Shown: positions 35,862 to 46,013, counted from the stretch's first letter. The stretch: 64,000 nucleotides of DNA from Streptomyces sp. CB02923 (GCF_001905005.1 NZ_LWKZ01000001.1:1305775-1369774); one strand, 5' to 3'. Numbers and translations: made by a program. Notes: generated from the sequence alone by a model not told the origin.

Positions 35862-36239
35862 CTAACCGAGTGACCCGCGTTTAAGACACTGCCTTGACCA
35901 TCCTGAACTGTCCGAGACCCGTCAAGGAAACGCGGGAACGGCGCCGGCCCCGCGGATGACCTCCGCAAGGCGGCCTCGGCGCCCCGGCCGCCGGATCGTC
36001 ACGCAACCCGCCGAACAGCCTTCCGGAGGACGTTTCGCACTCTTGTACGAGAGCACTGCGAGGGGCGCCGGCAGCAAGCCGGTACGAGGCCGGTACGGAG
36101 CCAGTGCGGAGTCGACACCGGGCGAAAGGGGCGTGCACCAAGGTAATGGGGCGTGCACGCGGCCCGAGCCTCCGCCCGCGCGCCCTCACCACCCCATCGC
36201 CCCATCGCCCCATCACCTCATCGCCTCACAGGCGCGGCC
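35862..36239. other. Intergenic region, no gene seen
   Basis: A 380-bp spacer with the probable promoter of the DoxX gene at its left end. A CCCCATCG microrepeat (four near copies, about 36190-36225) lies next to the rlmB stop codon. No supported ORF or RNA. Confidence 0.5.
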
Positions 36240-37196
36240 TCACCCCCGGCGCCGCGCCGCCTCCCACAGGACCACGCCCGCCGCGACGCCCGCGTTCAGC
36301 GACTCCGCGCCGCCCGGCATCGGGATCCGTACGCGTACGTCGCAGGTCTCGCCGACCAGCCGCGACAGGCCCTTGCCCTCGCTGCCGACGACGATGACGA
36401 CCGGGCCGTCCAGCACCTGCAGGTCCTGGAGCTCCATCTCGCCGTCCGCCGCCAGGCCCACGACGGTCATGCCCGCCTTCTGGTAGCCCTCCAGGGCGCG
36501 CGTCAGGTTCGTGGCACGGGCGACCGGCGTACGGGCCGCCGTACCCGCCGAGGTCTTCCACGCGCCGGCCGTCATGCCGGCGGCGCGCCGCTCCGGTACG
36601 ACCACGCCGTGTCCGCCGAACGCGGCGACGGAACGCACCACGGCACCGAGGTTGCGCGGGTCGGTGACGCCGTCGAGCGCGACGATCAGCGGGTCCTCGC
36701 CGTCGTCGAAGGCGGCGGCCGCGAGGTCCTCGGGGTGCGCGTACTCGTACGGCGGCACCTGGAGCACCAGGCCCTGGTGGTTGAGCCCGTTGGTGATGCG
36801 GTCGAGCTCGGGGCGCGGCGCCTCCATCAGGTTGATGTTGCCGCGATCGGCGGCGAGCTGGAGCGCCTCGCGCACCCGCTCGTCGTTCTCGATGAACTGC
36901 TGCACGTACAGCGTCGTCGCGGGCACGCCGTCGCGCAGCGCCTCGAAGACCGGGTTACGGCCGACGACCAGCTCCGATGTGCCCTTGGCGCCGCCGCGCC
37001 GGGGGGCCGGGCGCCGGTTGGCCGCCTGCTTGGCCTGGGCGTTGGCGACGCGGTTTTTCACATGCCCCTTCCGCGCGGACGCGGGCGGGGTCGGGCCCTT
37101 GCCTTCCAGGCCCCGGCGCCGCTGGCCACCGCTGCCGACCTGCATACCCTTCTTGTTGGACGTGCGGCGGTTCCTGCGCTGGCTGTTGCCGGCCAT
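36240..37196 (-). CDS. rlmB: 23S rRNA (guanosine-2'-O)-methyltransferase RlmB (TrmH/SPOUT)
   Basis: A 318-residue SPOUT methyltransferase. Residues 1-70 are a very basic extension ([17 protein letters not shown]). An L30e-like substrate-binding domain starts at [16 protein letters not shown]. The knotted SAM-binding domain has [29 protein letters not shown] and [20 protein letters not shown]. It would methylate the 2'-O of a guanosine in domain V of 23S rRNA. It lies downstream of cysS in the same direction, 342 bp away, a common actinobacterial order (cysS-rlmB). Confidence 0.92.
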   Translation of the reverse strand: MAGNSQRRNRRTSNKKGMQVGSGGQRRRGLEGKGPTPPASARKGHVKNRVANAQAKQAANRRPAPRRGGAKGTSELVVGRNPVFEALRDGVPATTLYVQQFIENDERVREALQLAADRGNINLMEAPRPELDRITNGLNHQGLVLQVPPYEYAHPEDLAAAAFDDGEDPLIVALDGVTDPRNLGAVVRSVAAFGGHGVVVPERRAAGMTAGAWKTSAGTAARTPVARATNLTRALEGYQKAGMTVVGLAADGEMELQDLQVLDGPVVIVVGSEGKGLSRLVGETCDVRVRIPMPGGAESLNAGVAAGVVLWEAARRRG

Positions 37197-37538
37197 GGGT
37201 CACCTGTCTCTTCACTGCTCTCGACGTCTCGCGACGTGGAGTGGATACGTACGTACGGATGTGTGTGCTCGGTGTGCTCGGTGCACGCCCGATGTGTGCT
37301 TCACGCGTGTTCGCTGCGTGACTGGTGCGTCTCTGCTGTGCCTCTGCTGTGCGTGCCTCTGCAAGAAGTGTCGCCCGGAGGCGGCCGGTACTGCCAACCG
37401 GCACCCACCGGCACGGCACCGGGCGGGCACCGATCCGATATCGGACCGGCACCGGCCGGGCACCGCACGGGCCGCAGGCGACCCTGCCCAGCCGCGGTCC
37501 GCCCGGCCTCCGGCCGACGGCTCAGGACACGGTCCGGC
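37197..37538. other. Spacer between cysS and rlmB, no gene seen
   Basis: A 342-bp spacer. It holds TG-rich simple sequence (TGTGCTCGGTGTGCTCGGTG) at about 37260-37290 and CTCTGCTGTGC units at about 37330-37360. A perfect 12-bp palindrome TCCGATATCGGA lies at 37434-37445. No ORF with support; it may carry an rlmB promoter. Confidence 0.5.
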
Positions 37539-38933
37539 TCAGGTCAGCGACCAGCGCGGGCCCGAAGGAGTGTCCTCGATGGCCAGCCCGGACTGCTGGA
37601 GCTGGTCGCGGATGGCGTCGGCGGTCGCGTAGTCCTTGCGTGCGCGGGCCGCCTGGCGCTGTTCCAGGACCAGCCTGACCAGGGAGTCGACGACGCCGTG
37701 CAGGTCTTCGCCGCGATCCTGGCTGCCGCCCGACCACTGGTCGTCCAGCGGGTCCAGCCCCAGCACGCCGAGCATGGCGCGGACCTCCGCCAGACGGGCG
37801 ACGGCCGATTCCTTGTCGTCGGCCGTCAGGGCGGAGTTCCCCTGGCGGACGGTGGTGTGCACGATGGCGAGCGCCTGCGGTACGCCGAGGTCGTCGTCCA
37901 TCGCCTCGGCGAAGGCCGGCGGCACCTCGGCGGCGGGCTCCACGAGCCCGGCCTTCTCCACCACGCGCTGGACGAAGCCCTCGATCCGCGCGAACGCGGA
38001 CTCGGCCTCGCGCAGCGCCTCCTCGCTGTACTCGATCATCGAGCGGTAGTGCGGGGTGCCCAGGTAGTAGCGCAGCACGATCGGGCGCCAGCGCTTGACC
38101 ATGTCCGAGACCAGCACCGAGTTGTCCAGGGACTTGGACATCTTCTCGCCGCTCATGGTGACCCACGCGTTGTGGCACCAGTACGCGGCGAAGTCGTCGC
38201 CGTACGCCTTGGCCTGCGCGATCTCGTTGTCGTGGTGCGGGAAGATCAGGTCGATGCCGCCGCCGTGGATGTCGAAGGCGGCGCCCAGGTACTTGTGCGC
38301 CATCGCCGAGCACTCCAGGTGCCAGCCGGGACGGCCGCGGCCCCACGGCGTGTCCCAGCTCGGCTCGCCGGGCTTGGCCGCCTTCCACATGGCGAAATCG
38401 CGCTTGTCGCGCTTGCCGGTCTCGCCCTCGGCGGAGGGCTGGAGCAGGTTGTCCAGCTCGTGCTTGGACAGTTCCAGGTAGTCCGGGAAGGAGCGCACGT
38501 CGAAGTAGACGTTGCCGTCGGCCGCGTACGCGTGACCTCGCTCGATCAGGCCCCGCATCATCTCGATCATCTCGGGGATGTGGCCGGTGGCACGCGGCTC
38601 GTAGGTCGGGCGCAGGCAGCCGAGCGTGTCGTAGGCCGTGTTGAACGCGACCTCGTTCTCGTAGCCGATGGACCACCACGGGCGGTCCTGCTCGACGGCC
38701 TTCTTGATGATCTTGTCGTCGATGTCCGTCACGTTGCGGATGAACGTCACGTCGTAGCCGCGGTGCAGGAACCAGCGGCGCATGATGTCGAAGTTCAGTC
38801 CCGACCGGATGTGCCCGATGTGCGGGGCGGCCTGTACGGTCGCGCCGCACAGGTAGATCGAGACACAGCCCGGCGTGAGCGGGGTGAAATCGCGAGTCTG
38901 CCGGGCGCTGGTGTCGTACAGCCGAATAGTCAC
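37539..38933 (-). CDS. cysS: Cysteinyl-tRNA synthetase
   Basis: A 464-residue class I aminoacyl-tRNA synthetase, the usual length. The HIGH motif is H38-I-G-H41, KMSKS lies near residue 267 ([12 protein letters not shown]), and zinc-site residues include C29, C in HLECSAM and HDNE-type HHDNEIAQ. It charges tRNA-Cys in the cytoplasm. The Trp/His-rich active-site segment [16 protein letters not shown] is intact. The rlmB gene follows downstream. MshC, a CysS paralogue of mycothiol synthesis, is excluded by the full length and the C-terminal anticodon-binding domain. Confidence 0.97.
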   Translation of the reverse strand: MTIRLYDTSARQTRDFTPLTPGCVSIYLCGATVQAAPHIGHIRSGLNFDIMRRWFLHRGYDVTFIRNVTDIDDKIIKKAVEQDRPWWSIGYENEVAFNTAYDTLGCLRPTYEPRATGHIPEMIEMMRGLIERGHAYAADGNVYFDVRSFPDYLELSKHELDNLLQPSAEGETGKRDKRDFAMWKAAKPGEPSWDTPWGRGRPGWHLECSAMAHKYLGAAFDIHGGGIDLIFPHHDNEIAQAKAYGDDFAAYWCHNAWVTMSGEKMSKSLDNSVLVSDMVKRWRPIVLRYYLGTPHYRSMIEYSEEALREAESAFARIEGFVQRVVEKAGLVEPAAEVPPAFAEAMDDDLGVPQALAIVHTTVRQGNSALTADDKESAVARLAEVRAMLGVLGLDPLDDQWSGGSQDRGEDLHGVVDSLVRLVLEQRQAARARKDYATADAIRDQLQQSGLAIEDTPSGPRWSLT

Positions 38934-39179
38934 GCATCAAGGGTAGTCCGAACCGGACAGTGCCCTGCGCCCCCCGGGGCCTCGGACACAGAAGCGTGAC
39001 AACTCGCCCACACAACCACGACGCGTGCGAGCCTCGCGGCGGACGGAGCGCGAAGGCCGCGTACGACGTGCAGAGGACCATGCTCGGCACACAAGAACTG
39101 CGGCTTACGCACAGCGACTGCCGTTCACCCACAGGAACTGCGGTCCGCCCCACTCGCCGGTGCCGCCCCAGAGCCCGCC

Positions 39180-39728
39180 TCAGAGCCGGCCGACCACCTT
39201 GCGCGCGGTGATCCGTACGACGACACGCTCCCCGTTGTCCGGCACGCCAGGGTTGAACTCGGCGTACGGCTTACCGGTGTACTTGTGCGACAGCTCGTCG
39301 ATCAGCTCCCGGCCGCCTTCGCTGCTCAGGACGGCCGAGCCGCGTATCTCCGCGTAGGTGTACGGCGCGTCGGACGGCTGCACGAGCACCGTCACGCGGG
39401 GGTCCCGCCGGAGGTTCCGCGCCTTGCGGCAGCCCTCGGTGGTGGAGAAGAGGACGTCGTCGCCGTCCCGCTTCGCCCAGACGGGGGTGAGCTGCGGGCT
39501 GCCGTCGGGCTGGACCGTCGCCACGATGACGAAGACCGGCCCGTCGAGCAGGGCCCTGAGCGAGTCGGCCAGCACGACAGACGCTGCCGGTCCCGCGGGC
39601 ACTGCCGGCCCTGTCGACCCTCCCGATGCGGCCGACCCTGCGGACGCTACCGGTGCTACCGGTCCTGCCGGCCCTCCCGAAGTGGCAGGCCCTGCGGGCA
39701 GAGTCGGCTCTTCTGCTGCGGTTGCCAC
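39180..39728 (-). CDS. PPOX-class F420/FMN-dependent oxidoreductase
   Basis: A 182-residue protein; the GTG at 39728 is chosen because GGGGGC lies just upstream. Residues 1-50 are Pro/Ala/Gly-rich and probably disordered. The rest is a pyridoxamine-phosphate-oxidase-like split barrel (LLDGPVFVIVATVQPDGSPQ, PVWAKRDGDDVLFSTTEGCR, KARNLRRDPRVTVLVQ, YAEIRGSAVL). This pattern fits the actinobacterial F420-dependent reductase group (TIGR03618-type). Substrate unknown. It lies downstream of ispF with 200 bp of low-complexity sequence between. Confidence 0.85.
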   Translation of the reverse strand: MATAAEEPTLPAGPATSGGPAGPVAPVASAGSAASGGSTGPAVPAGPAASVVLADSLRALLDGPVFVIVATVQPDGSPQLTPVWAKRDGDDVLFSTTEGCRKARNLRRDPRVTVLVQPSDAPYTYAEIRGSAVLSSEGGRELIDELSHKYTGKPYAEFNPGVPDNGERVVVRITARKVVGRL

Positions 39729-39925
39729 GACGCCCCCTTGCGGTACGGCTGCGAGGTCACGGTCCGAGCGCCCGACCCCGGTCACTCTGCACAACTCCCG
39801 TGCCCCGCCCGGAGTTCCCGCCCCAGCCGCCGACCTCACCACCCGCGCCACACCACCGCCCCCGGCCCCGGCGCCCCCTACAGCCGGCCCGAACCCCCAA
39901 GCCCGCACCCCCCAAGCCCCACCCC

Positions 39926-40438
39926 CTACCCCACCGGCAACACCATCGCCGTAGCCACCGCGGCCAGACCTTCCGCCCGCCCCGTCAGCCCCAGGCCGTC
40001 CGACGTCGTGCCGGACACCGAGACCGGCGCGCCGGCCGCCTCCGACAGGACCTTCTGCGCCTCGGCGCGCCGCTTGCCGACCTTCGGGCGTACGCCGATG
40101 ACCTGCACCGCGATGTTGCCGATCAGGAAGCCCTCGGCCCGTACGATGCGGGCGGCCTCGGACAGCAGCGTCACTCCGGACGCGCCGGACCACTCCGGGC
40201 GGCTCGTGCCGAAGTGCGCGCCGAGATCGCCGACGCCGGCGGCCGAGAAGAGCGCGTCGCAGGCCGCGTGGGCGGCGACGTCGCCGTCACTGTGCCCGGC
40301 GAGTCCGTACCCGTCGCTCGCCGCGTCGTCCCAGAGGAGTCCGGCCACCCACAGTTCGCGGCCCTTCTCGAAGGCGTGCACGTCGGTGCCGATGCCCACC
40401 AGTGGCATCAGCTGCGGCTGCGGCTCATACATACCCAT
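39926..40438 (-). CDS. ispF: 2-C-methyl-D-erythritol 2,4-cyclodiphosphate synthase
   Basis: A 170-residue enzyme of the MEP isoprenoid pathway that closes the cyclodiphosphate ring. The zinc ligands are D19 and H21 in GIGTDVHAF and a His in [17 protein letters not shown]. The C-terminal [20 protein letters not shown] is diagnostic. Its ATG overlaps the end of ispD by 14 bp and has GGAGG upstream, so the two are translationally coupled and form one operon. It acts two steps after IspD, on the product of IspE. Confidence 0.97.
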   Translation of the reverse strand: MGMYEPQPQLMPLVGIGTDVHAFEKGRELWVAGLLWDDAASDGYGLAGHSDGDVAAHAACDALFSAAGVGDLGAHFGTSRPEWSGASGVTLLSEAARIVRAEGFLIGNIAVQVIGVRPKVGKRRAEAQKVLSEAAGAPVSVSGTTSDGLGLTGRAEGLAAVATAMVLPVG

Positions 40439-41210
40439 CGGTGGCCCTCCTTCGGGCGAGTACGGCTTCGGCGAGGATCAGGTCGAGCGGCCGGGTCACC
40501 TTGAACGCCTCTTCGTGTCCGGGCACCACCACGACGGGCGCGCCGAGCTGCTCGACCATCCCGGCGTCGTCGGTCGCGCCGTCACCCTGGAGCGTGATCG
40601 TCTCGTGCGCCTTGACCAGGGTCGCCCGATCGAAGCCTTGCGGAGTCTGTACGGCGCGCAGCAGCGCGCGCTCCGGCGTGCCCACCACGGGCTCCGGCTC
40701 GCCGGCCCGCTCGCCGGTACGCGGCTCGACCTGCTTGACGGTGTCCGCGAGCGGCAGCGCCGGCACCACGGCCGGGGCGCCGTCCCGTACGGCGGCGACC
40801 ACCGAGTCCACCGTGTCGGCGGGGACCAGGGGCCGCGCGGCGTCGTGCACCAGCACCACGTCGATGGCCGCGGGCAGCGCCTCCAGGCCGCGGCGGACGG
40901 ACTCCTGGCGGGTCTCGCCGCCGGGTACGACCACCAGCTCGGTGCGTTCCGACAGCGGGTACTGGTCCAGCAGATTGCGGACCTCGGTGGCGCCGTCCGG
41001 CGGGGCGACGACCACGACGACGGAGACGGCGCGGGAGGCGGCCATCGCGCGTACGGCGTGGACGAGCATGGGGGTGCCGCCCAGCGCACGTAGCGCCTTG
41101 GGGGCGCCCGGTCCCAGCCGTACGCCGCGTCCGGCGGCGGGGATCACGGCCGCGGTGCGGATCCGGGGGGTACCGGAGGGGACGGCGGAATCTGGGGATA
41201 CGTCTGACAT
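40425..41210 (-). CDS. ispD: 2-C-methyl-D-erythritol 4-phosphate cytidylyltransferase
   Basis: A 261-residue cytidylyltransferase that makes CDP-methylerythritol from MEP and CTP. The CTP-binding loop is [17 protein letters not shown] (24-40), VHDAARPLV is the magnesium-site block, and [12 protein letters not shown] lies near the end. The start MSDVSPDS has GGAGC upstream; an in-frame ATG 66 bp earlier (MSAQETNLS) is possible. A Pro/Glu-rich insert of about 15 residues ([18 protein letters not shown]) lies before the TPQGF motif. It is co-transcribed with ispF and follows carD in the same direction after 519 bp. Confidence 0.95.
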   Translation of the reverse strand: MSDVSPDSAVPSGTPRIRTAAVIPAAGRGVRLGPGAPKALRALGGTPMLVHAVRAMAASRAVSVVVVVAPPDGATEVRNLLDQYPLSERTELVVVPGGETRQESVRRGLEALPAAIDVVLVHDAARPLVPADTVDSVVAAVRDGAPAVVPALPLADTVKQVEPRTGERAGEPEPVVGTPERALLRAVQTPQGFDRATLVKAHETITLQGDGATDDAGMVEQLGAPVVVVPGHEEAFKVTRPLDLILAEAVLARRRATDGYV

Positions 41211-41729
41211 CGGTTGCTCCGAAGCCCGGGGAGACCCCGGAATTAGCGCAGACAGGTTTGTTTCCTGAGCCGACATGGGTATGGCCGCAGTGTGCCGGGC
41301 GCGACGCCCCGATCCGGACCCTTCCGTGACACCGGTCGGGACAGCTGCCCGGGCCCGGCACGCCATTTGCCGGCGAGACGGCGGATCTTTTCGGGGACGA
41401 GCACGGGGGCGATCACCACGGGGAACGATCACAGGGTTCTGTAGTGGTGCACGGCTTCCGCAAGCCTGTGGGCCATGCCTGCGGGCGCCGCGCGCAACTG
41501 TGGGTACTGCGGATACGGATCTTGCAGATGCAGGACTTGCAGCCGCGGGACTTGCAGACGCGGGGCTTGCAACTGCGGGGCTTGCATGTGCCGGTCCGGC
41601 AGGTGCGCGTCCGGCGGGTGCGAGTACACCGAGACGGGTGCGTCGATGCAGATATGCCGCAGCGCCCGGCAACTGACCGCTCCTGGCCGGAGTCGGCCGC
41701 CACTCGGGCGCCGCGGCATTCGTACGTCG
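41211..41729. other. Spacer between carD and ispD with a minisatellite
   Basis: A 519-bp spacer containing a five-unit 15-bp tandem array (41521-41595). Frames across it (for example 41429-41719 on the minus strand) are open on several frames because of the repeat and have no ribosome-binding site. I see no gene. It probably holds the ispD promoter. Confidence 0.55.
41521..41595. repeat. Five-copy 15-bp minisatellite
   Basis: Five units each starting CTTGCA: CTTGCAGATGCAGGA, CTTGCAGCCGCGGGA, CTTGCAGACGCGGGG, CTTGCAACTGCGGGG, CTTGCATGTGCCGGT. Because 15 is a multiple of three, every frame reads as a pentapeptide repeat (LQ-containing), which explains the open frames. Confidence 0.9.
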
Positions 41730-42212
41730 TCAGGACGCGAGGACCTCGTCGAGCAGGGCCTCGGCCTTGTCCTCGTTGGTGTTCTCCGCGAGGGCGAGTT
41801 CGCTCACCAGGATCTGGCGCGCCTTGGCGAGCATCCGCTTCTCACCGGCGGAAAGACCGCGCTCCCGCTCACGGCGCCACAGGTCTCGCACGACTTCGGC
41901 GACCTTGATCACGTCACCCGAAGCGAGCTTCTCCAGATTTGCCTTGTAACGACGGGACCAGTTCGTCGGTTCTTCGGCATACGGTGCGCGCAGCACCTCG
42001 AAGACCCGGTCCAGCCCGTCTTGGCCGACCACGTCGCGTACGCCGACGAACTCCGCATTGTCCGCTGGCACACGAACAGTCAAGTCGCCCTGGGCGACCT
42101 TCAGCACCAAGTAGGTCTTGTCCACGCCTTTGATCTGGCGAGTTTCGATGGCCTCGATCAGCGCGGCCCCGTGATGGGGATAGACCACGGTGTCGCCAAC
42201 CTTGAACGTCAT
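41730..42212 (-). CDS. carD: CarD-family RNA polymerase-binding regulator
   Basis: A 160-residue CarD/CdnL protein. The N-terminal Tudor-like domain ([20 protein letters not shown]) binds the RNA polymerase beta lobe, and the helical C-terminal part ([40 protein letters not shown]) binds the upstream edge of the transcription bubble. It stabilises open complexes, notably at rRNA promoters. The start MTFKVGD has GGAAGGGG upstream and fits the family; a longer ATG start 30 bp upstream does not. It precedes ispD-ispF in the same direction, the common actinobacterial order. Confidence 0.97.
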   Translation of the reverse strand: MTFKVGDTVVYPHHGAALIEAIETRQIKGVDKTYLVLKVAQGDLTVRVPADNAEFVGVRDVVGQDGLDRVFEVLRAPYAEEPTNWSRRYKANLEKLASGDVIKVAEVVRDLWRRERERGLSAGEKRMLAKARQILVSELALAENTNEDKAEALLDEVLAS

Positions 42213-43042
42213 GTGACAGGTACCCCTTCCGTGGCTATCCATGCTAACACGGGAACGGGCCGTTCTGAATGGCGTTTTCGCAGGTCAGGGCATATCTCGG
42301 GGCTTGACAACAACGGCCGGAACGTGCTGCGACAACCCTCCGGGTGCAGGAATTCGCAGGTCGGAGGCGCTTCGCGCGCAGCCTGAAACACGTACGTCAC
42401 ACCCCTGGGAGCACCGGAAGCGGCGCCTGTACGTCCCGTTTTGCCGGAATCCGGATGTCGCACTTCCGCTACTCCGTTCGGTTTCAGAGGTCAGGTGTCC
42501 GCCGTTTCGTTAATTGATCACTGCGCGATCACCGTGCGAACGCCGAGCGGCCCCTGCGCACCGGCCGCCGTACGTGATCAATTTCGGGTAGCCGGCGCAT
42601 TCCCTGCGAATGCCGATTTACCTGCGGGGAAACCGGCCGGGCTTCACCCGAACGGCCGCTTGGTCGGATATTCGGGTTTCTTCCCGGCGCCAGTCGTGAT
42701 CTTCATGTTCTTCCATTGCGCGAAGCAGGACACGCCCGCGGCACGCGCCCACGGCACACGCCCGCGGCGGCGGCCGGTGCGGGGCAATCGGACGCACGAC
42801 GGCGGACGGCGGCGGCGCGTCGGGGCGGGCCGCGGCACGATATGACGAGGGTGTGATCGTCCAGGGGGCGGGTCGGGTGCGGCGGCCCGGGGACGGCTCG
42901 GTAACCTAGCGGCGCTGACACACCCTTAGGGCGGCTTTACGCGGATGCCGGTACGGCTACCGCGGACGGGCCGCCCAGCCGCCCATCCGCGACCGGGCTC
43001 GAAGTTCGGCCGCCGTAGTTCGTCCAAGGAGATGCCGCCGCC
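42213..43042. other. Long divergent intergenic region, no gene seen
   Basis: An 830-bp gap between the divergent carD and lipoprotein genes, noticeably richer in A+T between about 42440 and 42720. It contains a TGATC-N7-GATCA dyad at 42515-42531 and another TGATCA-containing stretch near 42575. Open frames inside lack ribosome-binding sites. It should hold both promoters and may hold a small RNA that I cannot identify. Confidence 0.5.
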
Positions 43043-43729
43043 GTGAGCCGCAGCCTTCGACGCGGCGTCCTCGCCGCCACCGTTCTCACGCTCTCGATCG
43101 CCACGCTCTCCGCGTGCGGAGCCGGGAACGACGCCCAGACGCTCCAGGTCCAGCCGGACAACGCCGCGACCAGCGTCGGCGACCTCAAGATCCAGAACGC
43201 CTCCGTCGTCACCCAGCCCGACCCGGACGCCAAGGGTCCGGCCGTGGTGACCGCGACGGTCTTCAACAACGGCAGCGAGGACCAGACGCTGCAGTCCATC
43301 AAGGTCAACGGCACGAACAAGGAAGCGAAGCTGTCGCCCGCCAAGGGCTCCGGGCCGATCGTGGTCCCGGCCGGCGGCTCGATCGTGATCGGCGGCAAGA
43401 ACAACGCCACCGCCGTACTGGCCAGCGGCAGCGAGTCCGTGAAGAACGGCGACGCGCAGTCCGTGACCTTCGACTTCAGCGCCGCCGGAAAGGTCAGCCT
43501 GCGGGCGTTCGTCGTCCCGGCCAAGAGCTACTTCAAGGAATACGGCCCGAGCGAGGTGCCGTCGCCGTCCGGGGCGACCCGCCCGTCCGGCGGCCCCTCC
43601 TCGCAGACCGGCAACCCGTCGCCGACGGTCACGCCGGGCGGTGCGGCCGACGCCAACGGCAACGCCAATGGCAGCGGCAACGCCTCGCCGAACAGCGGCA
43701 CGTCGCAGTCGCAGGAAGCCGGCCGCTGA
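43043..43729 (+). CDS. Secreted lipoprotein of unknown function
   Basis: A 228-residue lipoprotein with a GTG start. The lipobox is LSAC with C25 after a signal sequence. Residues 35-165 form a beta-rich domain (AVVTATVFNNGSEDQTLQSI, VVPAGGSIVIGGKNNATAVL, VTFDFSAAGKVSLRAFVV) similar in layout to copper-chaperone-like PCu(A)C or DUF461 proteins, but without a visible Met/His copper motif. The last 55 residues are Ser/Pro/Gly/Asn-rich. It is convergent with phoP, separated by two hairpin terminators. Confidence 0.8.
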   Translation: MSRSLRRGVLAATVLTLSIATLSACGAGNDAQTLQVQPDNAATSVGDLKIQNASVVTQPDPDAKGPAVVTATVFNNGSEDQTLQSIKVNGTNKEAKLSPAKGSGPIVVPAGGSIVIGGKNNATAVLASGSESVKNGDAQSVTFDFSAAGKVSLRAFVVPAKSYFKEYGPSEVPSPSGATRPSGGPSSQTGNPSPTVTPGGAADANGNANGSGNASPNSGTSQSQEAGR

Positions 43730-43736
43730 AGCCCCT

Positions 43737-43777
43737 AGCCGCTCCACGGCAGCTCCTCAGCTGCCCGTAGAGCGGCT
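43737..43777 (+). terminator. Terminator of the lipoprotein gene
   Basis: AGCCGCTC (43737-43744) pairs with GAGCGGCT (43770-43777), with an inner GGCAGCT/AGCTGCC stem (43748-43754 and 43759-43765). It starts 8 bp past the stop codon. Confidence 0.85.
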
Positions 43778-43827
43778 CAGCACCGCACCATCGCGTTACA
43801 AAGCGCACAGCACCACCGCAGTACCAC

Positions 43828-43873
43828 CGCGAGCGCCGTGCGGCCGGAATCTCCCGGCCGCACGGCGCTCGCG
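43828..43873. terminator. Perfect 20-bp terminator hairpin
   Basis: 43828-43847 pairs without mismatch with 43854-43873 around the loop AATCTC. It lies between the convergent lipoprotein and phoP genes and is the most stable hairpin I see in the window. Confidence 0.9.
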
Positions 43874-44061
43874 TACATCTCGCACGTCCCGGGACAGCCG
43901 GAGACGGCCGGGGCCCCGCCGCCCGGACCGGCGACCAGCACCGGCCGAGGCCTACGGGGCCCACCAGGCCGACGGGTCCCGGAAGCCCAGGACCCAGAGC
44001 CCAAGGCCCAGGTCAAAGCCCCAGGTCAAGCCCCCAGACCCAAGCGCGCGCCGCCCGCCTC

Positions 44062-44742
44062 TTACGGCTCGAACTTGTACCCCAGGCCACGGACCGTGAC
44101 CAGGTACCGCGGCGCGCCCGGGTCCGGTTCGATCTTGGCCCGGAGGCGCTTCACATGGACGTCCAGCGTCTTGGTGTCCCCCACGTAGTCGGCACCCCAG
44201 ACGCGGTCGATCAGCTGCATACGGGTCAGCACCCGGCCCGCGTTGCGCAGCAGCATCTCCAGGAGGTCGAACTCCTTCAGCGGCAGGTCGACCTTGCCGC
44301 CGGAGACGGTGACGACGTGCCGGTCCACGTCCATCCGGACCGGTCCGGCCTCCAGCGCCTGCGGCGTGACCTCCTCGGGCTCCCCGCGGCGGCGCAGCAC
44401 CGCGCGGATCCGGGCGACCAGCTCGCGGGAGGAGAAGGGCTTGGTGACGTAGTCATCGGCTCCTATTTCCAGGCCGACCACCTTGTCGATCTCGCTGTCC
44501 TTGGCGGTCACCATGATGACCGGGACGTTGGAGCGGCCGCGCAGCTGACGGCAGACCTCGGTGCCGGGCAGGCCCGGCAGCATCAGGTCCAGCAGGACCA
44601 GGTCGGCGCCGTTGCGCTCGAACTCGTCCAGGCCGTCGGGGCCGGTGGCCGCGACGGCGACCTCGAAGCCCTCCTTGCGGAGCATGTACGACAGGGCGTC
44701 ACTGAACGATTCCTCGTCCTCGACGACGAGCACTCGGGTCAC
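44062..44742 (-). CDS. phoP: Phosphate response regulator PhoP
   Basis: A 226-residue OmpR/PhoB-class response regulator. The phosphoacceptor is D52 in LVLLDLMLPG, with acidic D9/E10 nearby and K in VTKPFSSREL. The C-terminal winged helix has LPLKEFDLLEMLLRNAGRVL and VHVKRLRAKIEPDP. It activates phosphate-scavenging genes and, in streptomycetes, represses antibiotic production under phosphate limitation. It has a GTG start that overlaps the phoR stop by 4 bp, so it is co-translated with its kinase. A PHO box lies between phoR and phoU. Confidence 0.95.
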   Translation of the reverse strand: MTRVLVVEDEESFSDALSYMLRKEGFEVAVAATGPDGLDEFERNGADLVLLDLMLPGLPGTEVCRQLRGRSNVPVIMVTAKDSEIDKVVGLEIGADDYVTKPFSSRELVARIRAVLRRRGEPEEVTPQALEAGPVRMDVDRHVVTVSGGKVDLPLKEFDLLEMLLRNAGRVLTRMQLIDRVWGADYVGDTKTLDVHVKRLRAKIEPDPGAPRYLVTVRGLGYKFEP

Positions 44743-46013
44743 GGAAGGACCTCCGGGGCAGGATGAGCAGGGAGCGGATCGTTGAAGGTCTCGTACGGGC
44801 GGTCCTCTTCGTCGAGGCCTTCCGCCGACAGGTCGGAGGCGGCACGCGCGCGGTCGCGCACGGCACCGGCCTCCGGGAGACGCAGGGTGAAGGTGGAGCC
44901 CTGTCCCTCAGCGCTCCATACCGTGACCTCCCCGCCGTGCGAGGCGGCCACGTGCTTGACGATGGCGAGGCCGAGGCCGGTCCCGCCGGTGGCGCGCGAG
45001 CGCGCCGGGTCCACGCGGTAGAACCGCTCGAAGACGCGGTCCCGGTCCTTTTCGGATATCCCGATGCCCTGGTCGGTCACCGCGATCTCGATCAGGTCGC
45101 CGCCGTGCGCCTGGACACGGCGGCCCGCGATACCGACCCGGGTACGGGCCGGCGAGTAGTTGACGGCGTTCTCCACGAGGTTGCCGAGGGCGGCGGCGAG
45201 CTGGCCGCGGTTGCCCCAGACGTGCAGGTCGGCGGTGCCGGCGGCGGCCATGGTGATCTGCTTGCTGCCCGCCTGCTGGCGGCAGCGGTCGATCGCCTCC
45301 GCGACCAGCTCGTCCACCCGGACCGGTTCGGCGTCCTCCAGCGGGTCGTCGTTCTGCACCCGGGAGAGGTCGATCAGTTCCTGGACGAGGTTGGTGAGGC
45401 GGGTGGCCTCGTTCTGCATACGGCCCGCGAAGCGCTCGACCGCCTCGGGGTCGTCGCTCGCGTCCATGACGGCCTCGGACAGCAGCGACAGGGCGCCGAC
45501 CGGGGTCTTGAGCTCATGGCTGACGTTGGCGACGAAGTCGCGCCGTACGGCCTCTATGCGCCGAGCCTCGGTCAGGTCCTCGACCAGCAGCAGGACCAGC
45601 CGCGAGCCGAGGGGCGCGACCCGCGCCGAGACCGCCAGGGCGTCGCCGCCCCGGCCCGTCCCCCTGCGCGGCAGGTCCAGCTCGATCTGGCGTATCTCGC
45701 CGTCGCGGCGGGTGTCGCGGGCCATCTGGAGCATCGGTTCGACGGCCAGCTTCCCGCCGCGCACCAGGCCCAGGGCGTACGCCGCCGAGCTGGCCTTGAC
45801 CACGGCGTCGGCCTCGTCCAGGACGACGGCCGAGGAGCGCAGCACCGACAGGACCGTGTCCACGCCGGGCGGCAGGACGGCGTCGGTGTGCAGGGACGTA
45901 CGCGTGGGCTTGGCCTGATCCCGCTCGCTCCAGCGGAACGCCAGCATGGCGAAGACGCCGGTGCACAGTCCGGCGATCGCTGCCACTGCGGCGACGGCCG
46001 CGTCCACGTTCAT
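44739..46013 (-). CDS. phoR: Phosphate sensor kinase PhoR
   Basis: A 424-residue membrane histidine kinase. One N-terminal transmembrane helix (about 5-26) is followed by a PAS-like region (about 50-145). The dimerisation/phosphoacceptor block has H166 in NVSHELKTP, and a HATPase domain carries the N-box (LVENAVNYS), DQGIGI and GTGLGLAIVKH. It lacks a large extracellular sensor, as in PhoR proteins that respond to the Pst system and PhoU. It forms one operon with phoP and is divergent from phoU. The acidic C-terminal tail of about 35 residues is not conserved. Confidence 0.95.
   Translation of the reverse strand: MNVDAAVAAVAAIAGLCTGVFAMLAFRWSERDQAKPTRTSLHTDAVLPPGVDTVLSVLRSSAVVLDEADAVVKASSAAYALGLVRGGKLAVEPMLQMARDTRRDGEIRQIELDLPRRGTGRGGDALAVSARVAPLGSRLVLLLVEDLTEARRIEAVRRDFVANVSHELKTPVGALSLLSEAVMDASDDPEAVERFAGRMQNEATRLTNLVQELIDLSRVQNDDPLEDAEPVRVDELVAEAIDRCRQQAGSKQITMAAAGTADLHVWGNRGQLAAALGNLVENAVNYSPARTRVGIAGRRVQAHGGDLIEIAVTDQGIGISEKDRDRVFERFYRVDPARSRATGGTGLGLAIVKHVAASHGGEVTVWSAEGQGSTFTLRLPEAGAVRDRARAASDLSAEGLDEEDRPYETFNDPLPAHPAPEVLP

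Noticed and set aside
41429..41719. Pentapeptide-repeat-like frames on both strands
   Set aside because: Caused by the 15-bp minisatellite, which keeps frames open; no start signal is present.
42241..42845. Two plus-strand frames in the carD upstream gap
   Set aside because: No ribosome-binding site and no protein-like sequence; they start in the carD promoter region.
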